43,903 nt of DNA from Sphingomonas sp. ATCC 31555 (GTDB lineage: Bacteria; Pseudomonadota; Alphaproteobacteria; Sphingomonadales; Sphingomonadaceae): positions 1-43,903 of the forward strand of contig NZ_ALBQ01000040.1 in the NCBI RefSeq assembly GCF_000282895.1, written 5' to 3'. Positions 16,021-24,685 of the stretch are shown piece after piece. Position 1 is the first letter of the stretch. Each line of letters begins with the position of its first letter. Both the position numbers and the translations under genes were made by a program. The notes under the pieces were generated by a model. The model saw only the letters and a list, made by a program, of their open reading frames with translations, made no database searches and had not been told where the DNA came from.

Positions 16021-17309
16021 TGCTCCTGCTGGCGGCCGCGATTTTCGTCGCCACGATCACGCTGGTGATCTGGCAACCCCGTGGCTTGGGAATCGGCTGG
16101 AGCGCGATGGGCGGCGCCGTGGTGGCGCTGCTGCTCGGCGTGGTCACCTGGTCGGATGTTCCGGTCGTGTGGAGCATCGTCTGGAACGCCACGGCGGCCT
16201 TTGTGGCGATCATCGTCATCAGCCTGCTGCTCGATGCGGCCGGCTTCTTCGATTGGGCCGCGCTGCACGTCGCGCGCTGGGGATCGGGCGACGGCAGACG
16301 CCTGTTCGTCATGATCGTGTTGCTCGGGGCAGCGGTATCCGCCCTGTTCGCCAACGACGGGGCAGCATTGATCCTGACGCCGATCGTGATCGCAATGCTG
16401 CGCGCCTTGGGATACAAGGAACGGGCGACGTTGGCCTTTGTGATGGCGGCGGGGTTCATCGCCGATACGGCGAGCCTGCCGCTCGTCGTATCCAATCTCG
16501 TCAACATCGTATCTGCCGACTTCTTCCGGATCGGGTTCGGCAAATATGCGTCGGTGATGGCTCCGGTCAATCTGGCGTCGATCGCCGCGACGCTGGGCGT
16601 GCTGCTGCTGTTCTTTCGTCGCGATATTCCCGGCCGCTACGATGTCGGCCAGCTCCGCGTTCCCGCGGAGGCTATCCGCGATGCCGCCACGTTCCGGGCG
16701 GGCTGGGTCGTCCTCGCCATGCTGCTCGCGGGCTTCTTCCTGCTCGAGCCGCTTGGGGTGCCGGTCAGTGCGATCGCGGCGGCCGGGGCCGCGCTGCTGC
16801 TGTTCGTCGCAAGGCGCGGCACGGTCATCGATGCGCGCAGCGTGCTGCGCGGCGCGCCCTGGCAGGTCGTGATCTTCTCGCTCGGCATGTATCTGGTCGT
16901 CTATGGCCTTCGGAACGCCGGTCTGACGGACCATCTGGCCAGCCTGTTCGATCGCACCGCCCGTGGTGGCGTGTGGGGCGCGGCGATGGGAACCGGCCTG
17001 ATTGCCGCGCTGCTGTCTTCGATCATGAACAATATGCCGACGGTGCTGGTCGGCGCACTCGCGATCGATGCCACGCATGCAAGCGGCGCGGCGCGCGAGG
17101 CGATGGTCTATGCCAATGTCATCGGATGCGATCTTGGGCCGAAGCTGACGCCGATCGGCTCGCTCGCGACGCTGCTCTGGCTCCACGTTCTCGGCCAAAA
17201 GGGTATCCGCATTGGCTGGGGCTATTACTTCCGCGTGGGCGTCACGCTGACGGTCCCCGTTCTGGTCGTCACCTTGGCGGCCCTGGCGCTCCGGCTCGGC
17301 ATCGGATGA
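16020..17309 (+). CDS. arsB: Arsenite efflux pump ArsB
   Basis: 429-residue inner-membrane transporter of the ArsB type, about 11-12 hydrophobic segments. Family features include [30 protein letters not shown], and the second repeat with [14 protein letters not shown] and [22 protein letters not shown]. Extrudes arsenite using the proton motive force (no ArsA ATPase gene is adjacent). Translation is coupled to arsC through a one-base overlap. Confidence 0.92.
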   Translation: MLLLAAAIFVATITLVIWQPRGLGIGWSAMGGAVVALLLGVVTWSDVPVVWSIVWNATAAFVAIIVISLLLDAAGFFDWAALHVARWGSGDGRRLFVMIVLLGAAVSALFANDGAALILTPIVIAMLRALGYKERATLAFVMAAGFIADTASLPLVVSNLVNIVSADFFRIGFGKYASVMAPVNLASIAATLGVLLLFFRRDIPGRYDVGQLRVPAEAIRDAATFRAGWVVLAMLLAGFFLLEPLGVPVSAIAAAGAALLLFVARRGTVIDARSVLRGAPWQVVIFSLGMYLVVYGLRNAGLTDHLASLFDRTARGGVWGAAMGTGLIAALLSSIMNNMPTVLVGALAIDATHASGAAREAMVYANVIGCDLGPKLTPIGSLATLLWLHVLGQKGIRIGWGYYFRVGVTLTVPVLVVTLAALALRLGIG

Positions 17310-17354
17310 GCAAATTCCCGGCCCGTCGACCGCCGCTTTCATGGAGGAACCCTG

Positions 17355-18119
17355 ATGCCGCTGCGAACCCTTGCCGATCCCGATCATCTGCCGGCGCTCG
17401 ATCCCGCCTATATTCGCCAACGGCCTGCGCTGGGGCTGGGCGCGCTCGATCCGGCGCCGCGGATTCTGCTGCTGTACGGCTCGCTGCGGGCGCGCTCCTT
17501 TTCGCGCCTGGCGGTCGAGGAAGCAGCCCGGCTGCTTCGTCTGTTCGGGGCAGAGACGCGCATTTTTGATCCCTCCAGCCTGCCCCTGCCCGATCAGGTG
17601 GCGGGCGACGATCACCCCGCCGTGCACGAACTGCGCGAGCTGGCCCTCTGGTCGGAAGGCCAGGTGTGGTGCAGCCCGGAACGGCACGGCCAGATCACCA
17701 GCATCATGAAGGCGCAGATCGATCATCTGCCGCTGGAAATGAAGGGGATGCGGCCCACCCAGGGGCGAACGCTGGCAGTGATGCAAGTCTCGGGCGGGTC
17801 GCAATCGTTCAACGCCGTGAACACGCTGCGCCTGCTCGGACGGTGGATGCGGATGTTCACCATCCCCAACCAGTCGTCGGTCGCGATGGCGTACAAGGAA
17901 TTTGACGAGGTGGGCCGCATGCGGGCTTCGAGCTATTATGATCGCATTGTCGACGTGATGGAGGAACTGGTGCGTTTCACCGTTCTGCTCCGGCCTCACA
18001 CCGCCCGGTTGGTCGACCGCTATTCGGAGCGGAAGCAGGCAGGCGTGCCCGTCGATCCGGCCTCCGACCTGTCGAGCATCGCCGTCGCCGGCATCCCGTC
18101 CGTACGGCCGCGATGCTGA
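17355..18119 (+). CDS. arsH: ArsH NADPH-dependent FMN reductase
   Basis: 254-residue ArsH flavoprotein. The FMN phosphate-binding loop is [13 protein letters not shown] (about 40-53), followed by [19 protein letters not shown] and the [17 protein letters not shown] signature. ArsH oxidises trivalent organoarsenicals to less toxic pentavalent forms. GGAGGA ribosome site precedes ATG 17355, 45 bp after arsB. Last gene of the ars operon, facing chrA. Confidence 0.93.
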   Translation: MPLRTLADPDHLPALDPAYIRQRPALGLGALDPAPRILLLYGSLRARSFSRLAVEEAARLLRLFGAETRIFDPSSLPLPDQVAGDDHPAVHELRELALWSEGQVWCSPERHGQITSIMKAQIDHLPLEMKGMRPTQGRTLAVMQVSGGSQSFNAVNTLRLLGRWMRMFTIPNQSSVAMAYKEFDEVGRMRASSYYDRIVDVMEELVRFTVLLRPHTARLVDRYSERKQAGVPVDPASDLSSIAVAGIPSVRPRC

Positions 18120-18176
18120 TCTGCCGTTGACGCGGCTCCGCTGCGAACGGTTCCGGTCCATCCGCGCGCTTGGTCT

Positions 18177-19574
18177 TCAGGCGATAATGCCCGACAGGTG
18201 CAGCGCCACACCCGCCCCGGCGGCGCCAGCCAGCGTCAGCAGTACGCTGGCGCGCAGGAAGAAAATGGCGGCGATGGCAGTGCCGGCGAGCAGCATCGCC
18301 CAGGGGTCCATGCTGTCGAGCACCGGCGCATCGAACCGGATCGGCCCAAGGCGGACCGGCTCCGTCTGGCGGAACAGCGTGTGCAGCGCGAACCACACCG
18401 CCAGATTGAGCACCACCCCCACCACGCCGGCGGTGATCGCGGAAAGGGCCCCGGCAACCGCCGCATTGCCCCGCAGGCGTTCGATGAATGGCGCGCCGAG
18501 GAAGATCCACAGGAAGCAGGGCACGAACGTGACCCAGGTCGCCAGCAATCCGCCAAGCGTTCCCGCCAGCAGCGGCGATAGCCCGGCCGGATCGCGATAG
18601 GCACCCAAGAAGCCGACGAACTGCAGCACCATGATCAGCGGGCCCGGCGTCGTCTCGGCCATACCCAGCCCGTCAAGCATCTCGGCCGGGCGCAGCCAGC
18701 CATATTGCCCTACCGCCTGCTGCGCGACATGGGCGAGCACGGCATACGCGCCCCCGAACGTCACCATCGCCAGGGTTGAGAAAAAAGTGGCGATGCGGCT
18801 GAACACATTGTCGGGGCCGAGCGCGATCAGCAGCCCGGCGACGGGGGTGAGCCACAGGACCAGCCATATCGCCGCCGTCAACAGTGTCTGCCGCCGGGTG
18901 GGCCGCGCATGCGCGGGCAATTCCTCACCCAGCAGCGTGTCGGCATCGGCTAGGGTGCCGCCGCGCGAGGCGCCGTGACCACCGCCGCGGAACGCCGCCT
19001 GTCCCCGCCTGCCGGACCACCAGCCGACCAGGCCGGCGCCGAACACGATCAGCGGGAACGGCGCGCCGAGGAAGAAGATCAACACGAACGCGGCGACGGC
19101 CAGTACGCGCGCCGGCACCGTCGTCAGCGCCCGCCGGCCGATGCGAACCACGGCTTCCACCACCACCGCCAACACTGCGGCCTTGAGGCCGAATAGCAGG
19201 CCCGAGACGATCCCGACCCGCCCGTAGAGCACATAGATCCAGCTGAGCATCAGGATCGCTGCCGCGCCTGGCAGGATGAACAGCACGCCCGCAACGATTC
19301 CGCCGATCGTTCGGTGCATCAGCCAGCCAATATAGGTTGCGAGCTGCTGCGCCTCGGGGCTGGGCAGCAGCATGCAATAGTTGAGCGCGTGCAAGAACCG
19401 CTGCTCCCCGATCCAACGCTTCTCGTTCACGAGGATGCGGTGCATTACGGCGATCTGCCCGGCCGGGCCGCCGAACGACAGCAGCGCGATCCGGAGCCAA
19501 ACGCCGAATGCCTGGCCCAGCGAGACCGGCTGCGGCCGCGCCGGCACCGCAGGATCGATGGTCGCCTCGGTCAT
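18177..19574 (-). CDS. chrA: Chromate efflux transporter
   Basis: 465-residue ChrA of the long-chain, two-domain CHR type. Domain 1 has LLSFGGPAGQIAVMHR and LNYCMLLPSPEAQQLATYIGW; domain 2 has MVTFGGAYAVLAHVAQQAV and AETTPGPLIMVLQFVG. About 10-12 transmembrane segments. It exports chromate from the cytoplasm. It converges on arsH, ends 57 bp from it, and joins the ars genes as a metal-resistance block. The open frame extends to 19676; ATG at 19574 starts a typical cytoplasmic N-terminus, while 19628 is possible. Confidence 0.92.
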   Translation of the reverse strand: MTEATIDPAVPARPQPVSLGQAFGVWLRIALLSFGGPAGQIAVMHRILVNEKRWIGEQRFLHALNYCMLLPSPEAQQLATYIGWLMHRTIGGIVAGVLFILPGAAAILMLSWIYVLYGRVGIVSGLLFGLKAAVLAVVVEAVVRIGRRALTTVPARVLAVAAFVLIFFLGAPFPLIVFGAGLVGWWSGRRGQAAFRGGGHGASRGGTLADADTLLGEELPAHARPTRRQTLLTAAIWLVLWLTPVAGLLIALGPDNVFSRIATFFSTLAMVTFGGAYAVLAHVAQQAVGQYGWLRPAEMLDGLGMAETTPGPLIMVLQFVGFLGAYRDPAGLSPLLAGTLGGLLATWVTFVPCFLWIFLGAPFIERLRGNAAVAGALSAITAGVVGVVLNLAVWFALHTLFRQTEPVRLGPIRFDAPVLDSMDPWAMLLAGTAIAAIFFLRASVLLTLAGAAGAGVALHLSGIIA

Positions 19575-19831
19575 GGCAACACCTGCCGGCCCGCATGCTT
19601 TCGCCTTCGACGACTGCGACCGATGCATCGATTCACCTGACGTCTCCTGGCATAGTCGCGTGCCTGAAACAGCCATTGCGAATCCGCCCTGTCAATCGCC
19701 CCCCCCGGAACCGCGCAGCAAAGACCGGGTTGGTCCCTGCCGGGGCGCTGTGAGATAGTGCGCGGGAAAGGAAAGCGCCTTCGCTTGTTCATGCGCGAAC
19801 CTGTGATAGGGCATCTGCAGACAAGGATTTT

Positions 19832-22800
19832 ATGAGCGCTTCTACCGCGGCCCTTCACCTCCACTTTCTCGATGACGAAGGCGAGATCGCCGGGCTGATG
19901 CGCTCTCGCGACTGGTCGACATCCCCGTTAGGTCCGCCCGAGGCGTGGCCGAACGCGCTGCGCTTGGTCGTCGGCCTTATGCTGGCGTCGAAGTTTCCGA
20001 TGTTCGTCGCCTGGGGTCCCGAACTCGGCTTCCTTTACAACGATGCCTATACCGGCATCCTGGCAGACAAGCACCCGAAGGCACTTGGCCAGCGCTTCGA
20101 CGCGATCTGGCCCGAAATCTGGGCAGACATTTCGCCCCTGATCGACGCCGCGATGGCAGGTGAGGCAACCTATCGGCAGGATCTGCCGCTGCTGATGCGC
20201 CGCCACGGCTATGCCGAGCAGACCTGGTTCACCTTCTCCTACTCGCCGGTCCATGATGACAGCGGCGCGATTGCCGGCATGTTCTGCGCGTGTACGGAAA
20301 CCACCCCCCGAATCCGCGCCGAACAGGCGGTGCGCGAAAGCGAGGCCCGCTTCCGCAACATGGCCGATCATGCACCGGTGATGATGTGGGTGACGGCCCC
20401 GAGCGGCTATTGCACCTATCTGAACCGCGCCTGGTATGATTTCACCGGCCAGGCGCCGCAGGAGGCGGAAGGCTATGGCTGGCTGGAGGCCACCCATCCC
20501 GACGACCGCGACGAAGCCGAGCGCGCGTTTCGTGAGGCCAACGCGGCACGGGCGTCGTTCCGCGTCGAATATCGGCTGCGGGGCGCCGACGGCAGGTATC
20601 GCTGGGCGCTCGATACCGCCGCACCGCGCTTCGGCGATGACGGCTCCTATCTCGGCTATGTCGGCTCCGTCATCGACATCGACGAGCGGCGGATGGCCGA
20701 GGAGCGGCAGCGCGACAGCGAGGCCAGGCTGCGGCGGCGTACCGACGCGCTGCCTACCTTTGTCTGGTTCGCCGAGCCGAACGGCGAGCTCAACTATTTC
20801 AACCAGCGTTGGTACGATTATACGGGCCAAACCGAGGCACAGGCGTTGCCCAATGGCTGGACGGACAGGCTGCACCCCGACGACGTGGCAGCCACGGCCG
20901 AGCATTGGGCTGAGGCCCGGGCGAACGGCACCACCTATGAGATGGAGGTCCGCTATCGGCGGCATGACGACGCCTATCGGTGGTTTGTCGCACGGGCGGA
21001 GCCGATTCGCGACGCAACGGGCGCGATCACGACCTGGGTCGGCAGCTCGATCGACATCCACGACCGCAAGGAGACGGAGACGGCTCTGCGCGCCAGCGAA
21101 GCCCAGTTCCGGCTGATGGCGGATGCGGTGCCGCAGATCATCTGGATCACCGATGCGGAAGGCCGGACGGAGTTCTTCAATAAGCACTGGTCCGACTATA
21201 CCGGGTCCGAATATCATCACACGACGGCTGCCGCCGTCGCAGCCGAGCATATCCACCCCGAAGACGCCGCGGTGACGATGACGGCGTTCGATCAGGCACG
21301 CCAGACCGGCACGACCTTTCTCGTCGAACACCGGATCCGCTCGGCAGCGGGAGATTATCGCTGGTTCCTGGTCCGCGGGGAGCCGTATCGCGATCCGTTG
21401 ACGAAGGAGATCGTGCGGTGGTTCGGCGCATCGGTCGACATCCATGACCGCAAGCTTGCCGAAGCAGCGGTCCGCAAGCTGAACGAAACGCTGGAGGCGC
21501 AGGTCGCGGCGCGTTCGGCGGAGCGCGACCGGCTGTGGAACCTGTCGCAGGACATGCTCGCGCGGGCGGATTATAGCGGCATGATGTCGGCGGTCAGCCC
21601 GGCGTGGGGGCAGGTGCTTGGCTGGGGCGAGCAGGAACTGCTCACCCGGGGCTACGCCACCTTCATGCACCCGGACGATGCGCCTCCAACCCTCGCCGCG
21701 ATCCAGCGCATGCAGGAGACCCGCCTCCCGACACGTTTCGAAAATCGCATTGCTACCGCCGGAGGTACCTGGAAAGCCATCGAATGGACGGTGACGCCGG
21801 AGCCGGATGGCGTGAACTTCATCGCCGTCGGCCGCGACCTCAGCCACGCCAAGGCTCGCGAAGCCGAGTTGCAGGCCGCGCAGGAAGCGCTGCGCCAAAG
21901 CCAAAAGATGGAAGCAATGGGCAGCCTCACTGGCGGGGTGGCGCATGACTTCAACAATCTTCTCACGCCCATCATCGGCTCGCTGGACATGCTGGTGCGC
22001 AAGGGCGTCGGCAGCGAACGCGAGCGACGCCTGATCGACGGGGCGCTGCAATCGGCCGAGCGGGCAAAAACGCTGGTCCAGCGCCTGCTTGCATTCGCAC
22101 GACGCCAGCCGCTGCAACCTGCCGCGGTCGATCTGGTCACGCTGGTCGGCGAAATGGCAGGGCTGGTCGAGTCCACGGTGGGACCGAACATCGATGTGCG
22201 CGTCGAGTTGGCCCCTGATCTGCCGCCGGCGGTGGCGGACGCCAATCAGCTGGAAATGGCGTTGCTGAACCTGGCGGTGAACGCCCGCGACGCGATGCCG
22301 CGGGGTGGACAGCTCACCATCGCTGCCGACAGGAAAAGCGTGCGCGTCGCCCATGCTGCCGGGTTGAAACCCGGCCATTACGTACGGCTGAGCGTTCGCG
22401 ATACCGGCGCGGGAATGGACGCAGCGACACTGACGCGCGCGGTGGAGCCGTTCTTCTCGACCAAGGGGATCGGCAAGGGAACGGGGCTCGGCCTGTCGAT
22501 GGTGCACGGCCTGACTGCGCAGCTTGGCGGCGGGCTGACGATCGACAGCGAACCGGGCGCGGGTACGGACGTGACGCTCTGGCTGCCGATCAGCGCGCTC
22601 CCGGTGCAGGAGCAGGAGCAATCTTCCGAGCGCGCCGAACGTCCGGTCGGACGGGGCCTTGCGCTGCTGGTCGACGATGAGGCTCTGGTGCGGATGAGCA
22701 CGGCAGACATGCTCAACGATCTGGGATTCGAAGTCGTCGAAGTCGGATCGGCGGAGGAAGCATTGGCCCTGCTCCGGTCCGGTACGGTGCCCGAACTGCT

Positions 22801-23002
22801 CATTACCGATCATCTGATGCCGGGCATGAGCGGCGCGGACCTGGCGCGCGAGGCGCGGTTGATGCACCCAAGCCTGCCGGTTCTGATCGTTTCAGGCTAT
22901 GCCGATGCGGAGGGCATTGCGTCGGATCTTCCTCGGCTGACCAAGCCTTTCCGCAGTGCGGACCTTGCAGCGAGCCTTTCGGCACTGTTCCCCGCTGGCT
23001 GA
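19832..23002 (+). CDS. Soluble hybrid sensor kinase, multi-PAS with receiver
   Basis: 1056 residues and no transmembrane segment. Order: an N-terminal PAS-like module (about 10-165), three PAS_3-type repeats (about 170-290, 295-420, 425-550), a fifth PAS (about 565-685), dimerisation/phosphoacceptor helix with GGVAHDFNNLL (His705), an intact ATPase domain (NLAVNARDAM; VRDTGAGMD; GKGTGLGLSMVHGL) and a C-terminal receiver with phospho-acceptor Asp993 (LITDHLMPGMSG). It looks fully active. Target not visible: no separate response regulator is adjacent, but the ECF sigma factor gene follows at 23119-23146. Unlike the kinase at 3656, all catalytic boxes are intact. Confidence 0.92.
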   Translation: MSASTAALHLHFLDDEGEIAGLMRSRDWSTSPLGPPEAWPNALRLVVGLMLASKFPMFVAWGPELGFLYNDAYTGILADKHPKALGQRFDAIWPEIWADISPLIDAAMAGEATYRQDLPLLMRRHGYAEQTWFTFSYSPVHDDSGAIAGMFCACTETTPRIRAEQAVRESEARFRNMADHAPVMMWVTAPSGYCTYLNRAWYDFTGQAPQEAEGYGWLEATHPDDRDEAERAFREANAARASFRVEYRLRGADGRYRWALDTAAPRFGDDGSYLGYVGSVIDIDERRMAEERQRDSEARLRRRTDALPTFVWFAEPNGELNYFNQRWYDYTGQTEAQALPNGWTDRLHPDDVAATAEHWAEARANGTTYEMEVRYRRHDDAYRWFVARAEPIRDATGAITTWVGSSIDIHDRKETETALRASEAQFRLMADAVPQIIWITDAEGRTEFFNKHWSDYTGSEYHHTTAAAVAAEHIHPEDAAVTMTAFDQARQTGTTFLVEHRIRSAAGDYRWFLVRGEPYRDPLTKEIVRWFGASVDIHDRKLAEAAVRKLNETLEAQVAARSAERDRLWNLSQDMLARADYSGMMSAVSPAWGQVLGWGEQELLTRGYATFMHPDDAPPTLAAIQRMQETRLPTRFENRIATAGGTWKAIEWTVTPEPDGVNFIAVGRDLSHAKAREAELQAAQEALRQSQKMEAMGSLTGGVAHDFNNLLTPIIGSLDMLVRKGVGSERERRLIDGALQSAERAKTLVQRLLAFARRQPLQPAAVDLVTLVGEMAGLVESTVGPNIDVRVELAPDLPPAVADANQLEMALLNLAVNARDAMPRGGQLTIAADRKSVRVAHAAGLKPGHYVRLSVRDTGAGMDAATLTRAVEPFFSTKGIGKGTGLGLSMVHGLTAQLGGGLTIDSEPGAGTDVTLWLPISALPVQEQEQSSERAERPVGRGLALLVDDEALVRMSTADMLNDLGFEVVEVGSAEEALALLRSGTVPELLITDHLMPGMSGADLAREARLMHPSLPVLIVSGYADAEGIASDLPRLTKPFRSADLAASLSALFPAG

Positions 23003-23101
23003 GGGCAGGCCGAGAGAGAGTCGGTGCCGGTTAGCCTCAGCGTCTGAACGGATTTGCGGCAGGATGATGAAGGAAACGCGATCCTGGGGACTCGAACGCG
23101 C

Positions 23102-23121
23102 AGGAGAGGAGAGCGGCCACG
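23102..23121 (+). promoter_or_regulatory. Strong ribosome site before a possible ACG start
   Basis: AGGAGAGGAG at 23102-23111 lies 7 nt before an ACG codon (23119) in the sigma-factor frame, but 34 nt before the first standard start (GTG 23146). No ATG, GTG or TTG lies in this frame between the upstream stop (23068) and 23146. Confidence 0.5.
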
Positions 23122-23145
23122 GAACGGACGGCGCTGGCGGAATGG

Positions 23146-23682
23146 GTGGGACGCGAGATCCTGCCGCACGAACGTGACCTGCGCAGCTGGTTGCGGTCGC
23201 GTGTGATGGCGGCCGACGACGTGGAGGATATCGTGCAGGAATGCTATTGCCGGCTATCTCAGCTCTCGGACGTTACGCACATCGCCGAACCGCGCGCCTA
23301 TCTATTCACCATGGCGCGCAACCTCGCCCATCGCCAGCGGCGACGTGCGCGCGTCGTGCGGATCGAGCCGATCGCGGAAGGTGAAGGCAGCGAATTGGCG
23401 AGCGACCTGCCCCTACCCGATCGGATCGCTGCGGGGCGGCAGGAACTCGATCGGGTCCGCAGCGCGCTGGGCACACTTTCCGAGCGGGCGCGTCGGATCT
23501 TCCTGCTGCGCCGAGTAGAAGGCCTCAGCCAGAAAGAAATAGCCGCGCGGCTGGGAGTGAGCGAAGCGGTGGTCGAAAATGACGCCAGTCGCAGCCTGCG
23601 CGCCATCCTGCGGATGGTTACCGAGCCGACGGACGTCACGCCCTCGATGCAGGATGGCAAAGCCCATGTCCGATCGCGTTGA
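23146..23682 (+). CDS. ECF sigma factor, FecI-like
   Basis: 178 residues from the GTG. Sigma region 2 is DDVEDIVQECYCRLSQL with the following AYLFTMARNLAHRQRRRAR, and region 4 is LSERARRIFLLRRVEGLSQKEIAARLGVS. This is the FecI-like type that works with a FecR anti-sigma and a TonB receptor for cell-surface signalling, and both follow. Sequence in the same frame upstream of the GTG (ALAEW joined to VGREILPHE) looks like the normal start of this family, so the protein may begin at an ACG at 23119 (187 residues). Its end overlaps fecR by 17 bp. Confidence 0.85.
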   Translation: MGREILPHERDLRSWLRSRVMAADDVEDIVQECYCRLSQLSDVTHIAEPRAYLFTMARNLAHRQRRRARVVRIEPIAEGEGSELASDLPLPDRIAAGRQELDRVRSALGTLSERARRIFLLRRVEGLSQKEIAARLGVSEAVVENDASRSLRAILRMVTEPTDVTPSMQDGKAHVRSR

Positions 23683-24607
23683 GCAACAGGCTGCCGAATG
23701 GGCGCTGCGTCATCCGCTCGATGCGGCGGACGAGGCCGCGCTGCAGGCGTGGCTGGCGGAAGATCCCGCCCATGCCGGGGCGTTGCTGCGCGCCATGGCC
23801 GGATTGAGCCTTGTTGACCAAGCCCTCGCTCCGCAAGGAGTCCACACGAGGTCGGTGCCCGGGTTCAGCAACCGGCGCAAGCTGCTTGCCGCGGGGGCCG
23901 GAGCCCTGGCAGCGAGCATTGCCGGCCTGTTTAGCTGGCAGGTTTGGCGCGGCGATCGGGTCGAGACGGCGCGTGGCGAGATACGGCGCCTGCCGCTTGC
24001 CGACGGGTCGGTCGCGATGATCAACACCGACAGCGCGCTGCATGTGACGCTGGAGCGCGACATCAGACGCGTATCGATCGATCATGGCCAGGCCTGGTTC
24101 CAGGTCGCGAAGGACCGCGCTCGCCCCTTTGTCGTCGATGCCGGTATCGCGATGGTGCGGGCCGTGGGCACGGCTTTTTCGGTGGAGCGGCGCGATCAGG
24201 GAGTGGAGGTCGCCGTCACCGAGGGCACCGTCGCGGTGTGGCCGGCCGGTGCCAGCGGCGCGATGACGATTATCGAGGCCGGTCAGTTCGCGCGCTTTCA
24301 CGCCGGCGTGGCAGCCCCGGTGGTCGGCACCGCCCCCACCGCGATCGCACGCGCACTGGCCTGGCGCAGCGGCGAAATCTCACTTGAGAACGAAACCGTC
24401 GCCTACGCGGTGGCGCAGTTCAATCGATACAACCGCCAGCAGCTGGTGGTGGAAGATCAGGATCTTGCGCAGGAGCGGCTGGTCGGCCTGTTTCAGATCG
24501 ACAAGCCCGAAGATTTCGCGGCGACGCTGGCCACGTCGTTCGATGCGCACGTGACCACGACGCCGCAAGAAATCCGCCTAGCGCGGAAAAAAGTCGAGCA
24601 GCACTGA
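23666..24607 (+). CDS. FecR-type anti-sigma factor
   Basis: 313-residue inner-membrane anti-sigma factor. N-terminal DUF4880 (EQQAAEWALRHPLDAADEAA), one transmembrane helix near 75-95 (LLAAGAGALAASIAGLFSW), a periplasmic FecR domain (GEIRRLPLADGSVAMINTDS; VRAVGTAFSVERR) and a C-terminal part that would contact the receptor signalling domain. It should hold the FecI-like sigma until the receptor is occupied. ATG at 23666 is preferred; 23654 is possible. It overlaps the sigma gene end and is followed by the receptor. Confidence 0.88.
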   Translation: MSDRVEQQAAEWALRHPLDAADEAALQAWLAEDPAHAGALLRAMAGLSLVDQALAPQGVHTRSVPGFSNRRKLLAAGAGALAASIAGLFSWQVWRGDRVETARGEIRRLPLADGSVAMINTDSALHVTLERDIRRVSIDHGQAWFQVAKDRARPFVVDAGIAMVRAVGTAFSVERRDQGVEVAVTEGTVAVWPAGASGAMTIIEAGQFARFHAGVAAPVVGTAPTAIARALAWRSGEISLENETVAYAVAQFNRYNRQQLVVEDQDLAQERLVGLFQIDKPEDFAATLATSFDAHVTTTPQEIRLARKKVEQH

Positions 24608-24685
24608 CGGAATCGCGGCGACGCCGGCTCGTATCGGGTGAGCGCTTCGGAACAGAAAGCGCCGACAAAGGGAGAGGCTTCACCC

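Noticed and set aside
15789..18161. 790-residue minus-strand frame opposite arsC-arsB-arsH
   Set aside because: The ars genes on the plus strand are complete and unmistakable; the antisense product is Arg/Asp/Gln-rich with no domain.
19928..22867. 979-residue open frame on the minus strand opposite the hybrid kinase
   Set aside because: Long antisense frames are expected at this GC content. The plus strand encodes complete, recognisable PAS, kinase and receiver domains, and the minus translation matches no family.
23040..23070. GCGGCAGGAT resembling the end of the IclR repeat, upstream of the sigma gene
   Set aside because: Only a short one-sided match; no second half, so likely chance.
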